NCBI GenBank assembly: GCA_019239775.1
Contig: JAFAZN010000044.1
Location: 1 to 50,885, forward strand
Source of the DNA: Chloroflexota bacterium
Lineage (GTDB): Bacteria; Chloroflexota; UBA6077; CF-72
Length of the DNA: 50,885 nucleotides
Direction: 5' to 3'
A program made the translations under genes and the position numbers. The first letter of the stretch is position 1; the number at the start of each line of letters is the position of its first letter. Below are positions 30,051 through 39,875 of the stretch, in pieces. The notes below the pieces were generated by a model. It searched no databases. It saw only the letters and a list, made by a program, of their open reading frames with translations, and was not told the DNA's origin.

Positions 30051-32948
30051 CGTCCGAGTAGAAGTGCGCTCGGAGACTACGCACCACGGACAGGGGAGTC
30101 ACCGGAACTTATCCGCTCACAGAGGGGCACTCGAACTTGGGTCGACGTTGGCGCGGTGGCCGCCCTGGGGGTGTGCGCGCTGATCCTGCATCGCGACGGC
30201 CTGTTCGGCGGCCCTGCCTTCTATGAGCTGGACACCCGTCTGTTCTACTTCCCGCTGGCGACCTGGGTGAGCCAGCAGCTGCACGCGGGCAACTTTCCGC
30301 TGTGGCTGCCGGGCATCTTCACGGGGTATCCGATCTTCGCTGACGGCGAGCTGGGGCTGGCGTATCCGCCACAGGCGTTGCTCCTGGCGCTGTTGACGGC
30401 GCCAGTGGCGATGGTCTGGCTGCGCGTGCTGCACGTGTTCCTGGCCGGCGCATTCACCTACGCGTACTTGCGAACCATCAGGCTCGAACCGCTGCCCGCT
30501 CTTGGCGGCGGTCTGGTGTTCGCCTTCGGCAGCTTTGTGACCGCGCAAATGCATCACGAGAACGTGGTGCGTTCGGCTGTCTGGCTGCCTGCGGCACTCG
30601 CCTGCCTTGAACGGTCGCTGTTCCGTGTGCCGCGATCGGCGTTCGTATGGTCTGCAGTGGGCGCGATCGCTTTTGCGCTCGGCGCCCTTGGGTTGCACGT
30701 GCAGCCGGTCCTGATGTCGGCGTTGGCGCTGGGGCTGTACGCGCTCTTTCGCGCCTTCATGCCGAGCCGCAACGCGGTTGGCGCCACGCGCAGCGCGTAC
30801 TGGCCGATCGCCTCGTATGTCGCGATTGTCGCGGGTGGCCTGGGCATCGCCGCGGTGCAGTGGGTGCCTTTGGGCGAGTGGGCGCTGGTCTCGTCGCGCC
30901 GCGGCGGCGTGGACTACGTTTTCGCCAGCGCGTTCGCCTTACCACCGGCCAGCTTGCTGAGTGCGGTCTTCCCGTTCTTCTTCCGACTTTCCGATGCGAC
31001 GACGTGGTGGTCACTGTGGCAGCAGTGGGAGATCGAGTTGTACGTGGGCATCCCGACGCTCGCGCTCGTGATCGTCGGGATCGTCCTGGCGCGGCGCCTG
31101 GAGGTCGTCTACTTCCTGACGCTGGGAGTGCTGGCGCTGTGGATTGGCATGGCCGAGTACGCTCCGCTGTTCAACCTGCACCAGGTGCTCTGGAGCGTGC
31201 CCGGGTTCTCGTTCTTGCGCGCACCCGGTCGGTTCAGCTACCTGGTGGTGTTCGCCTGCGCCGGCCTGGCTGCCTTCGGGCTGCAGGCACTCGCGCAGCG
31301 GCGTCTTCGATTGCTGGTGGCTCTGCTCGGTGGCGTGCCCGCGATTGCGGTGCTGGCAGCGCTGCTGGCGATTTTGCCTGGTTTGCACGACTGGCTGGCC
31401 GCCGACCCGGTCCGCGCTGCCAACTGGGCATCGACGACCTACCTGTCGCAGCGGGCGCAGTATCCGATTGATCCGCAACTCGTGGTGAGCGGCTTCCTGA
31501 CGTCACTCAACCTGACCACGATCAAGACTGCCTGGTCGCTGGTGCTCCTGGTGCTAACGGCCCTGGCGTTCGTTGGCTGGCTGGCACTTGGGCCTCGCCG
31601 GACAGCGATCGGGCAAGGCCTGTTCGTGTCACTGATTGCAGTCGACCTGCTGGTCTTTGCCTACGACTTCCACCCGCAGGCGCAACTCGCGAGCTTTACA
31701 CCCGACCTGCAAGACGCGCGTGGCGAACGCGTACTGATGCACGACCCGTCTGACTTGCCTGAGTGGGAGCCAAACCAGCTCCTCGGTGCCGGGATCCCCA
31801 CAACCGATGGCTACAGCTCGCTGCCTTCGCAACGGCACGTAGAGCTACAGGCCGCCACCAGCGCCGACCCACGATTATTCGACCTCTGGAGCGCGCCACT
31901 CATCCTCGAACCGAGCCCTCCACCCGACGCACAGCTGGTTGACGGCGTCTCGATTCGGGCGCAGCACCCGCTGGCGGTTGGGTTTGGTGGCTCGCCTGGG
32001 CAGGTTCTCCAACCGTCGAGCGGGATGCAGGTGACGGCGCTGCGTCTCATCGGGACGTTGAGCTACGCGTACAACGTTCCGCAAGGCGAGACCGTGGGCA
32101 CGCTGCAGTTTGGCTCGCAGACCTTGCCCATCCGTGCGGGCATTGAGCTCTCGGAGCGCGCGTACGACAGGCCGAGCCTCAGCGGGCTGCTCGCGCATCA
32201 GCGCGCACGGGTTGCCTTCGACTTCGAGGAGACCACGCCCGAGGGCGAGGACTACACGGCACATCTGTATGCGGCCGACCTGGCGCTGCCGGCTGCCGTG
32301 CCGATTGGTCCGGTCACGTTTACGCCCACGAATCCGACGGTCCAGGTGGAGGTCTATGGGCTCGGACTGGTCGACACCACCGGCCGGGTGACGTCGCTCG
32401 ACCTCGGCAACCGCGACGGTCTTACTCGCCTGAGCGACATGCTCATCCGCGACGCGCGCGCCCTGCCAAGGGCGTACGTGCTGCCGCAAGCGCAGGGCTA
32501 CTCACCTGCCCGCCACGACGGCCTCACGGCGACGCAGTTAGTGGCCAGTCCTGGCATGGACGCCCGCACCATGGTGCTCATCGAAAACGACCCATCGGTT
32601 GGTGCCGAACCGGCTGGCAGTACCCAGGCCCTGGCCGCCACGCGCGTGGAGGACCTGGGCCCGAACACCGTCCGCGTAGTAGCTACCGCGGACGCGCCCA
32701 GTTATCTCGTGTTGACGGACTTCTACAACCGAGGTTGGACCGCGACCGTCGACGGTCAGTCATCGCATGTGTTCATTGCCAACGCGCTGTTTCGCGCCGT
32801 GGCGATCCCAGCGGGAACCCATGTGGTGGAATTCCGGTTCCAGCCCGTGTCGCTGCTCATTGGCGGTCTGATAAGCGCGGTCAGTCTGCTAATTGCGCTC
32901 AGCGCGATCGTGCTGGGCCTTACGCGCAGGTCGCGACGAGAGCGGTGA
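30048..32948 (+). CDS. Large polytopic membrane protein (YfhO-like, GT-C-type)
   Basis: The 966-residue protein has about 12-13 membrane helices in residues 35-560. The first outside loop has an acidic residue typical of GT-C enzymes (YELDTRLFYFPLATWV, with the Asp followed by aromatic residues), then HAGNFPLWLPGIFTGYPIF and a Pro-rich ALPPASL loop. A large outside domain of beta type (about 570-925) has FYNRGWTATVDGQ near its end, a segment typical of the YfhO family. One last helix (about 935-960) and RRSRRER finish it. YfhO-type proteins are thought to be lipid-linked glycosyltransferases for wall polymers. It belongs with the preceding cluster. The listed GTG lies in the repeat; a later GTG near residue 32 is possible. 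Confidence 0.85.
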   Translation: MRPSRSALGDYAPRTGESPELIRSQRGTRTWVDVGAVAALGVCALILHRDGLFGGPAFYELDTRLFYFPLATWVSQQLHAGNFPLWLPGIFTGYPIFADGELGLAYPPQALLLALLTAPVAMVWLRVLHVFLAGAFTYAYLRTIRLEPLPALGGGLVFAFGSFVTAQMHHENVVRSAVWLPAALACLERSLFRVPRSAFVWSAVGAIAFALGALGLHVQPVLMSALALGLYALFRAFMPSRNAVGATRSAYWPIASYVAIVAGGLGIAAVQWVPLGEWALVSSRRGGVDYVFASAFALPPASLLSAVFPFFFRLSDATTWWSLWQQWEIELYVGIPTLALVIVGIVLARRLEVVYFLTLGVLALWIGMAEYAPLFNLHQVLWSVPGFSFLRAPGRFSYLVVFACAGLAAFGLQALAQRRLRLLVALLGGVPAIAVLAALLAILPGLHDWLAADPVRAANWASTTYLSQRAQYPIDPQLVVSGFLTSLNLTTIKTAWSLVLLVLTALAFVGWLALGPRRTAIGQGLFVSLIAVDLLVFAYDFHPQAQLASFTPDLQDARGERVLMHDPSDLPEWEPNQLLGAGIPTTDGYSSLPSQRHVELQAATSADPRLFDLWSAPLILEPSPPPDAQLVDGVSIRAQHPLAVGFGGSPGQVLQPSSGMQVTALRLIGTLSYAYNVPQGETVGTLQFGSQTLPIRAGIELSERAYDRPSLSGLLAHQRARVAFDFEETTPEGEDYTAHLYAADLALPAAVPIGPVTFTPTNPTVQVEVYGLGLVDTTGRVTSLDLGNRDGLTRLSDMLIRDARALPRAYVLPQAQGYSPARHDGLTATQLVASPGMDARTMVLIENDPSVGAEPAGSTQALAATRVEDLGPNTVRVVATADAPSYLVLTDFYNRGWTATVDGQSSHVFIANALFRAVAIPAGTHVVEFRFQPVSLLIGGLISAVSLLIALSAIVLGLTRRSRRER

Positions 32949-33483
32949 AGTCCGGTGGAAACGTTCCTTCCTGAATGTAGTTGGCGCTGATGCTGAGAAA
33001 ATCAGTCAGCGAGTAGGTGGCCTGAATGCGCTGGATCGCGCAGCTGCACGCGGACGCCAGCTGCGCGTCGTTGGGAGCCTGGCTCTGGCAGCCACCAAGG
33101 AAGCCCTGGACGATCGTGTCGGGGTACACGTTAGCCAGTGGCGGGTCAACGCTGGCGCCGGTCCACGTGATCCAGCCCTGAGGCGTTTGAGCCCAGTGAT
33201 TGAAGCCGTCGGTGAACGTCGGCGTGTTGGTGGATTTGCGCCAGAAGGCCAGGCCGGTGGTGGTGCGCTGGTGCACGTCGCCTGTGCCGTTCGGGTCTGA
33301 GAATTCGCAGGTGACCGGATCGCCCATGTCTTCGCCGACCTGGTCCTTGAGCATGGCAAAGCCGAAGGTGAAATGGGGTGCCTCGCCCGGCTGACAGCCT
33401 TCGGCCGTCTGGGCCAGGGCGACCGGGGTGGGCACGAGGACGAGCACGACGATCAACGTCAGTGCGAGCAGAGCACGGGGCAT
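32920..33483 (-). CDS. Small secreted protein, cysteine-containing (187 aa)
   Basis: Family not recognised. From the ATG at 33483 the protein has a clear signal peptide (PRALLALTLIVVLVLVPTPVALA, cleaved about residue 25). The mature part (about 160 residues) has seven Cys, aromatic-rich segments such as LAFWRKSTNTPTFTDGFNHW and a helical end with SACSCAIQRIQATYSL. The word FTDGFNHWA with QGWITWTG is seen in many hypothetical exported proteins. It may form disulfides outside the membrane. A 15-codon upstream extension is possible but would bury the signal peptide. It is divergent from the thiolase gene by 43 bases and overlaps the YfhO-like gene by 29 bases. Confidence 0.78.
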   Translation of the reverse strand: MPRALLALTLIVVLVLVPTPVALAQTAEGCQPGEAPHFTFGFAMLKDQVGEDMGDPVTCEFSDPNGTGDVHQRTTTGLAFWRKSTNTPTFTDGFNHWAQTPQGWITWTGASVDPPLANVYPDTIVQGFLGGCQSQAPNDAQLASACSCAIQRIQATYSLTDFLSISANYIQEGTFPPDFTALVATCA

Positions 33484-33526
33484 AGGTACATTCTGCGGCG
33501 TCGCGTGCCTGGAGTACGCTGGGCGC

Positions 33527-34753
<1,227 letters not shown>

Positions 34754-34770
34754 ACAGGCTTAGCACTACC

Positions 34771-34800
34771 TTTGCGCGCCATTAGCGGCGCGTTAGCAAA
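34771..34800 (+). terminator. Possible terminator hairpin after the thiolase gene
   Basis: CGCGCC (34775-34780) pairs with GGCGCG (34787-34792) over a 6-base loop ATTAGC. Outside it TTTGC (34771-34775) and GCAAA (34796-34800) form a second inverted repeat with a GTTA bulge. No T-run follows, so it is not a textbook intrinsic terminator, but it is the only structured element in the 68-base gap before the next gene. Confidence 0.35.
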
Positions 34801-34821
34801 CCAGGTCTGATACTCAGGCCA

Positions 34822-35388
34822 ATGACCGGAATCTCGGCGGTACTGGCCGACCAGGCCGTTGACGAGAGTGCTGTCCTTGACCTGGCCGCCGTCCTGGAGG
34901 GACTGGTCGGTGGCCACTTCGAGGTGATCCTGGTCTGTGCGAACGAGCCGCCCGAAGTGGCGGGCTTGCGCGCACGAGCGCCCCGCTTACCGCTGCGAGT
35001 CGTTTTCGGCCGGGATGTGGCCGATGGCTGCGACGCGGCGCAATACGAGCTCATCTTCGTTGCCGCGGGTGACGGCCAGTTCGATGTGCGCGAGCTGAAC
35101 CATCTGCTCGACGCAGTCGAGCTCGGGGCTGATGTCGCCGTCGGCTACCGACCGCGACGCATGGACGGCCTCGTCCGCAGATTCCAGCGCTGGGGCTTGA
35201 AGATGCCGGTTGACTGTGCATTCGCGCTGGTTCGCCGCGAGGCATGCCAGCAGGTCCAGCGCGCCTCGGCCGCGGTGTGCTGCGCCAACCTCCTGGCTAC
35301 CGTGCGACGGCATGGCTTCCGAGTGGCGGAAGTACCCGTAAGTCACCGCCGACCGCAGATGGGTGTGCCGGTGACGACGGCCGCGTAG
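34822..35388 (+). CDS. Degenerate GT2-like protein (188 aa)
   Basis: The protein resembles the catalytic half of a dolichol-phosphate-mannose-synthase-like GT2: an early strand ISAVLADQAVDE replaces the usual VVxPxYNE, and FEVILVCANEPPEV replaces VVDDGS. AAGDGQFDVRELNHLLDAVE is aligned with DADLQhxPxx, so the first Asp of DxD is lost (AAGDG). GADVAVGYRPRR is well kept, as is FRVAEVPVSHRRP at the end. It lacks about 50 residues of ordinary family length and any membrane helix. It may be a non-catalytic or regulatory relative. The stop is 2 bases from the convergent zinc-ribbon gene. Confidence 0.65.
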   Translation: MTGISAVLADQAVDESAVLDLAAVLEGLVGGHFEVILVCANEPPEVAGLRARAPRLPLRVVFGRDVADGCDAAQYELIFVAAGDGQFDVRELNHLLDAVELGADVAVGYRPRRMDGLVRRFQRWGLKMPVDCAFALVRREACQQVQRASAAVCCANLLATVRRHGFRVAEVPVSHRRPQMGVPVTTAA

Positions 35389-35390
35389 GT

Positions 35391-35720
35391 CTACGCGGAC
35401 AGTTCGCGCTCGCGTTTGCGGCGCCGTTGCTCCACTAGCCACTTCGGTGGGCGGCCGCGGCGTGGACCTTCGTCTTCCCACTCCATCGGCTCAATGCGCC
35501 GATCCACGATCTCCACCTGGTCGACGTACACGGATCCGCCGCAACGCGGACACCGCAATCGAGACGTCTCCCAGGCGCCGATGAGCCCCACCTGCCCACC
35601 GCGCTGGAGGGCGACCGTCGGGACAGTCGATCCCCGTTCGCGCTCGATCGAACCGACCGCGGCTCCGCACATATAGCACTTCAAGTCGGCAAGAAGGAAA
35701 GTCCGGATCTCAGGCTGCAT
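35391..35720 (-). CDS. Zinc-ribbon protein with C-terminal AT-hook-like motif
   Basis: The 109-residue protein has two cysteine pairs, CYMC (about 15-18) and CPRC (about 57-60), as in a zinc ribbon with a long insert. An acidic patch (EPMEWEDEG) leads to PRRGRPPKWL, the Arg-Gly-Arg-Pro core of an AT-hook, then a basic tail RRRKRERELSA. This suggests minor-groove DNA binding, though the GC-rich genome offers few AT tracts. Start taken at the ATG at 35720; a TTG three codons upstream is an alternative. It is followed by a 78-base gap on its upstream side and is 2 bases from the convergent GT2-like gene. Confidence 0.65.
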   Translation of the reverse strand: MQPEIRTFLLADLKCYMCGAAVGSIERERGSTVPTVALQRGGQVGLIGAWETSRLRCPRCGGSVYVDQVEIVDRRIEPMEWEDEGPRRGRPPKWLVEQRRRKRERELSA

Positions 35721-35798
35721 CGGCGACAACTCCAGCGGTGGGCAGAACGTCTACACACAGTTTGTGCGCCGTTCGTTAAGGCGCCCCCCACGTCTGTG

Positions 35799-36767
35799 TT
35801 AGAGCTCTGCTAACAGGAGCTTGGAGAGCACCGTTGCCGCCACGTTGCGGCCAGTAAGGATCACTGCGACCGGGCCAGAGACGTCGAGTTTGTGCTCCAG
35901 CAACGCCGCAATCCCCACGGCGGCGGAACCTTCGACCAGGACGTGCTCGTTGCGCAGCATCCAGCGCATCGCGTTGGCGATCGCCGTTTCCGAGACCAGG
36001 CCCACCTCTTTGACATGCGTTTGCATGAGGCCGAACGTGATGCTGCCCGCCTCTACGTTGCCCGACAGGCCATCGGCCAACGAGTCGTGCACATCTACGC
36101 GAACGAGGCCGCCATGGACGAGGGCAGCGTGCAGCGCCGGCGAGGCTTCGGATTGCACTCCGTACACGTGTGCCTCCGGGTTCACGCCGTGCGCGGCCAC
36201 GCCAACTCCGCTGATGAGGCCACCGCCACCCGCCGGCACCACGAAGGTTCGCACCTCTGGGACGTCTTCGAGGACTTCCAGGGCAATCGTGCCGCCACCG
36301 GCGACCACGCCCGCGTCGTTGTAGGCCGAAACATACGGCACACCTCGGTCACGTGACAGCTGGATCGCCGCGAGTTCGGCCTCGTCGTAGGTCGGGCCGA
36401 CCTGGATGAGTTCCGCGCCCGACTGTCGCAGCGCCTCGACTTTGGCGGGTGAAGCGGTTTCGGGCACCACCACCGTGGCGGTGCGGCCAAGAAGGTGCGC
36501 CGCGCGCGCCACGCTCAGGCCGTGATTGCCGGCTGAGGCCGTCACGACGTCCCGCGCGTCGAGCAGCAAGAGGGCGTTCAGCGCACCACGCAGCTTGAAC
36601 GAGCCTGTCAGCTGGAAGCACTCGTACTTCAGCCAGACTTCGGTGCCGACCACCTCAGACAGGACAGCTGAACGTTCAAATGGCGTGCGGACGATGTGCC
36701 GCGAGATGCGCTGGGCCGCGGCGCGTACCTCGGCCAGGCCGATGCTAGGCGCGGTTGCGCTGGGCAT
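35799..36767 (-). CDS. Threonine/serine dehydratase (PLP fold-type II)
   Basis: The 322-residue enzyme of the threonine ammonia-lyase / serine racemase type deaminates L-threonine or L-serine. The PLP lysine is K58 in LTGSFKLRGALNALL, the Asn-Gly block is VTASAGNHGLSVARAA, and the glycine-rich phosphate cup is VPAGGGGLISGVG. It has no C-terminal ACT regulatory domain, so it is of the catabolic TdcB/serine-dehydratase-like type rather than the IlvA type. The start ATG lies 23 bases within the end of the DNA ligase gene, so the two are translationally coupled although unrelated in function. Confidence 0.9.
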   Translation of the reverse strand: MPSATAPSIGLAEVRAAAQRISRHIVRTPFERSAVLSEVVGTEVWLKYECFQLTGSFKLRGALNALLLLDARDVVTASAGNHGLSVARAAHLLGRTATVVVPETASPAKVEALRQSGAELIQVGPTYDEAELAAIQLSRDRGVPYVSAYNDAGVVAGGGTIALEVLEDVPEVRTFVVPAGGGGLISGVGVAAHGVNPEAHVYGVQSEASPALHAALVHGGLVRVDVHDSLADGLSGNVEAGSITFGLMQTHVKEVGLVSETAIANAMRWMLRNEHVLVEGSAAVGIAALLEHKLDVSGPVAVILTGRNVAATVLSKLLLAEL

Positions 36768-38487
36768 TGAAGAGTTCGAGCAACTCCTTCAAAGACGTGG
36801 CGTCCTCAGGGCGCTTGTCCGCGTCGCGGAAGCGGATGACGCGAGGGAAGCGCAGCGCGTAGCCAGCCGTGTGGTTGGGGGAGCTCGTGATTTCGTCAGC
36901 CAGCACTTCCAGGACAATTTTCGGTTCGACCCACACGCTGGGAATGAGCTTCGAGTTCACACGTGCGGGTTTCTGCTCGGAACGGAACGGCGCCGCGCGC
37001 TCGGCGACTTCGCGCCACTGCTCATCGCTGAGGCCGGTCCCGATCTTGGTCACGGACTTGAAGTCGTCGGCGTCCGCATCATAGACGCCGACCAGCAGCG
37101 CACCGACCCCCAGCTCTACGCGCTTTCCACGGCCAACGAAATAGCCGAGCAGGACGCAATCGATGGTGTCCTCGAGCGCACCGCGTGAGTGGCGCTTGAG
37201 CTTGACCCAGTTGAAATTGCGGGCGCCTGCCTGATAGGGCGAATCGACGCGCTTGACCACCAGACCCTCGAGCCCACGTTCGAGCGCGTCTTCGAAGATC
37301 TCGTCCAGCCGTTCGGGGTCATCGACGACCACGCCCTTCTCGGGCTGCAACACCTCGGTGCCGCGCACCATCTCGGCCATGATGCTGATGCGCTCCATGA
37401 GCGGCTTGTCCAACAGGGACTGACCGTCGCGATACATCACGTCGAAGACCATCGCCTTGAGCGGCAGTTCCGTGGAGAGCTCACCCACGCCGTGCTTGCG
37501 GCGGCGGCGCGTGGTTTCCTGAAACGGCAGGAACTCGTCGGACAGCGGGTTGTAGGCCAGCGCCTCCGAGTCGAGGATCGCGGTTTGCGCCTGGACTTGT
37601 TTCAGGGCGCCGTCGACCAGCTCGGGGAACATACTGGTCATCGACTCCAGGCTGCGGGAGAACAGGCGCACCTGCTCGCCTTCGGGCAGGCTGCGATCGA
37701 CGTGGAGCTGGACGCGGATGCCGTCGAATTTTTGCTGCGCGTGCGCCGTTCCGCCTAGCTTGTCAAGCAGGCTGGGCACATCGGGCAGGCGTTCCGCAAG
37801 CTGAGGCCGGATTGGGCGTCCAACCATCACTTGCAGTTTGCGGACGGCATCCAGGCCGTGTGTCCACAACGTCTCCCCAAGCAAGCCAAGGTCGGAGGTG
37901 CGGTTGTACGCCTCCTCCAGCACCTGCTGATCGGCCTTGGTGCCGCTGAGGCGGGCTTCGGTGAACGCGGCCAGAATGGTGGCGTCGCCTACACCGAGAC
38001 GGCTATTTCCCAGGGGGATGCGCACCAGGTGTTTGGACGAAAGTCGGTCGAGCTTGCTGAGGAGTTGGCGGAGCGTGCTCAGCTTGCGGTCGCCGCTGCC
38101 GGGACCGCTGATGTCCGCGATGCTGCGAAGCTGGGCGAACACGTCTCGCACGGGCAGTTCGGTTTGTGGCGAGCTTTCGGGCGCCAGCTCGGCGACCACC
38201 AGGCCCAGGTCGCCAACGCGCTCGTAATGTCGACGAATCTCGGCAGTGTCCACGCCGTACGCCTCGCCGACCGCCTTTTCGATGGATCGTTCGCCCAGAC
38301 CGAACTCGATAGGCTCGTACAGCGGCGCGACCCGGCCCTGGAGGAGATACGCAACTTCGCGAATCGCGTCTGGTTCGACCTTGCGGAGCAAATCGGCCAG
38401 GATGGTCGTCAGTTGTTTGCGACTCGACGTGCGCTCGAGCTGCTCAAACGCTTCGGCCAGCTCGCTGAACGTAAGGCCGTCCGTCAT
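36745..38487 (-). CDS. ATP-dependent DNA ligase, archaeal-type architecture
   Basis: The 580-residue ligase seals nicks using ATP. An N-terminal helical DNA-binding domain (about 1-210) is followed by the nucleotidyltransferase domain with adenylated K253 in AQQKFDGIRVQLH, motif III-like MVFDVMYRDG, motif IV EGLVVKR and motif V NWVKLKRH. An OB fold completes it (about 425-580). This three-domain form is that of archaeal and some bacterial (Actinobacteria, Chloroflexota) LigB-type enzymes and differs from the NAD-dependent LigA and from LigD. No Ku or LigD gene is near, so a repair role other than NHEJ is likely. A start without Shine-Dalgarno lies 35 bases from the divergent secreted-protein gene. 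Confidence 0.92.
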   Translation of the reverse strand: MTDGLTFSELAEAFEQLERTSSRKQLTTILADLLRKVEPDAIREVAYLLQGRVAPLYEPIEFGLGERSIEKAVGEAYGVDTAEIRRHYERVGDLGLVVAELAPESSPQTELPVRDVFAQLRSIADISGPGSGDRKLSTLRQLLSKLDRLSSKHLVRIPLGNSRLGVGDATILAAFTEARLSGTKADQQVLEEAYNRTSDLGLLGETLWTHGLDAVRKLQVMVGRPIRPQLAERLPDVPSLLDKLGGTAHAQQKFDGIRVQLHVDRSLPEGEQVRLFSRSLESMTSMFPELVDGALKQVQAQTAILDSEALAYNPLSDEFLPFQETTRRRRKHGVGELSTELPLKAMVFDVMYRDGQSLLDKPLMERISIMAEMVRGTEVLQPEKGVVVDDPERLDEIFEDALERGLEGLVVKRVDSPYQAGARNFNWVKLKRHSRGALEDTIDCVLLGYFVGRGKRVELGVGALLVGVYDADADDFKSVTKIGTGLSDEQWREVAERAAPFRSEQKPARVNSKLIPSVWVEPKIVLEVLADEITSSPNHTAGYALRFPRVIRFRDADKRPEDATSLKELLELFNAQRNRA

Positions 38488-38522
38488 CGCTTCGGATGGT
38501 AGTGGAAGGAGAGACCAACGAC

Positions 38523-39047
38523 ATGGACCTGAGGTGGATGTGCGGCGCAGCGCTTTTGGCGCTGCTGTTCGTGACGCCCGTCAATGCGCAGGTTGGAGAT
38601 GTGTCCGGGCCCGGGCAGGCCGTGGCGCAGCCACCAGCTCAGTGCCCGCAGACAATCGCGTGCCAGTACAACGAGCAGAATCTGATGTCCAGCAGCTATC
38701 GGCTCCAATCGTTGATGGTGTGCGGCGCGAATTGCACGACCCAGTACTGGGTCAGCTCTCTTAGCGACGGCGCGCAGCTGCTCGAAATCGACCCGGTACG
38801 CGGTGGCGCCGTTGTCGCCGTTTCGCGCGATCCGAACCCGTCGGTGCGCGTCGTGCAGGCCGCGTATGGCCCGAACGATCCGGCGTGTTGCCCGTCTGGC
38901 TTCGACGACACGACGTACGCCTGGGACGCCGGCAGTAACAGCCTTGTGGCGGGCGAGCCGCAGGTCACGCCGGCCGACCAGTTCCCCGGCTATGACGCAG
39001 TGCGCCAGGAGCTAGCAGCTGAGGGTTGGCTCGTCGCCAACGTGTGA
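38523..39047 (+). CDS. Small secreted protein, cysteine-rich (174 aa)
   Basis: Family not recognised with certainty. From the ATG at 38523, preceded by a strong GGAAGGAGAG, the protein has a signal peptide (about 1-23, ending VNA/Q). Mature part about 150 residues with CPQTIACQY, VCGANCTTQYWVSSL, PNDPACCPSGFDDTTYAWD and seven Cys in all. The WVSSLSDGAQLLEIDPV and FDDTTYAWD words recall the LppP/LprE-type lipoproteins of actinobacteria, but without a lipobox here. It precedes two aldo/keto reductase genes by 12 bases, so it may share their transcript. Upstream start codons leave the ribosome-binding site inside the coding region. Confidence 0.75.
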   Translation: MDLRWMCGAALLALLFVTPVNAQVGDVSGPGQAVAQPPAQCPQTIACQYNEQNLMSSSYRLQSLMVCGANCTTQYWVSSLSDGAQLLEIDPVRGGAVVAVSRDPNPSVRVVQAAYGPNDPACCPSGFDDTTYAWDAGSNSLVAGEPQVTPADQFPGYDAVRQELAAEGWLVANV

Positions 39048-39059
39048 GAATAGGCCGTC

Positions 39060-39875
39060 GTGGAACGGCGAATACTGGGCACCTCCGGGATCGAGGTGCC
39101 CGTGGTCGGAATGGGCACGTGGAAGACCTTTGACGTGCGCGGCCCAGCAGATATCGAACGTCGTCGCCAGGTCGTCGACGTTGCGCTCGAGACTGACATC
39201 AATCTGTTCGACTCGTCGCCGATGTATGGCGCGGCCGAGCAGGTGTTGGGCGCAGCCCTTGATGGTCGGCGCGAGAAAGCGTTGGTGGCCACGAAGATCT
39301 GGACGGCTAACGATCGCGAATCGGAGGAGCAGATTCGTCGCTCGCTGGGCTTCTATGGCGGCCGAATCGATGTCTACCAGGTGCACAACCTGGTGGAGGT
39401 GGACAAGCGCCTCCGGCGTCTAGCCGAGCTGCAGCGGGACGGATGCGTCCGCGCGGTCGGTGCGACGCACTACGCCCACAACGCCTTTGGTGAGTTGCTA
39501 AGCGTCATGCGTTCGGGTCGCGTGAGCTGCGTACAGGTGCCGTACAACGTCGAGGATCGGCTGGTGGAGGAGCGGATCCTGCCGGAGGCGGCCGCGCGGA
39601 ACATCGGCGTGATCATCATGCGGCCGCTTGGCGTCGGAGCTCTGGCACGCCAGGCGCCGTCCGCTGCGCAACTTGCGCGCTTCGCCGAATTTGGCGTGCG
39701 CACCTGGGCGCAGGTGCTGCTGAAGTGGCTGCTCAGTGACCCGCGCGTGACCACGGTTATTCCTGCCACGAGCAATCCCGAGCACGCCAGGGACAATGCG
39801 GTCGCCGGCGATCCGCCGTGGTTCGCCGAGGCAGAGCGCAAAGCGGTGGTGCAACTCGCGGCAGAATTGGCATGA
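39060..39875 (+). CDS. Aldo/keto reductase
   Basis: The 271-residue TIM-barrel oxidoreductase has the AKR signature: LGTSGIEVPVVGMGTW at the start, Asp and Tyr of the tetrad in LFDSSPMYGAAEQVLG, the Lys in LVATKIW, and His in DVYQVHNLVE. It reduces carbonyls with NADPH; the substrate is unknown. It starts at a GTG after a 12-base gap from the secreted-protein gene and ends in an ATGA overlap with a second AKR gene. The two share only about the fold-level motifs, so this is an old pair and not a recent duplication. Confidence 0.9.
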   Translation: MERRILGTSGIEVPVVGMGTWKTFDVRGPADIERRRQVVDVALETDINLFDSSPMYGAAEQVLGAALDGRREKALVATKIWTANDRESEEQIRRSLGFYGGRIDVYQVHNLVEVDKRLRRLAELQRDGCVRAVGATHYAHNAFGELLSVMRSGRVSCVQVPYNVEDRLVEERILPEAAARNIGVIIMRPLGVGALARQAPSAAQLARFAEFGVRTWAQVLLKWLLSDPRVTTVIPATSNPEHARDNAVAGDPPWFAEAERKAVVQLAAELA

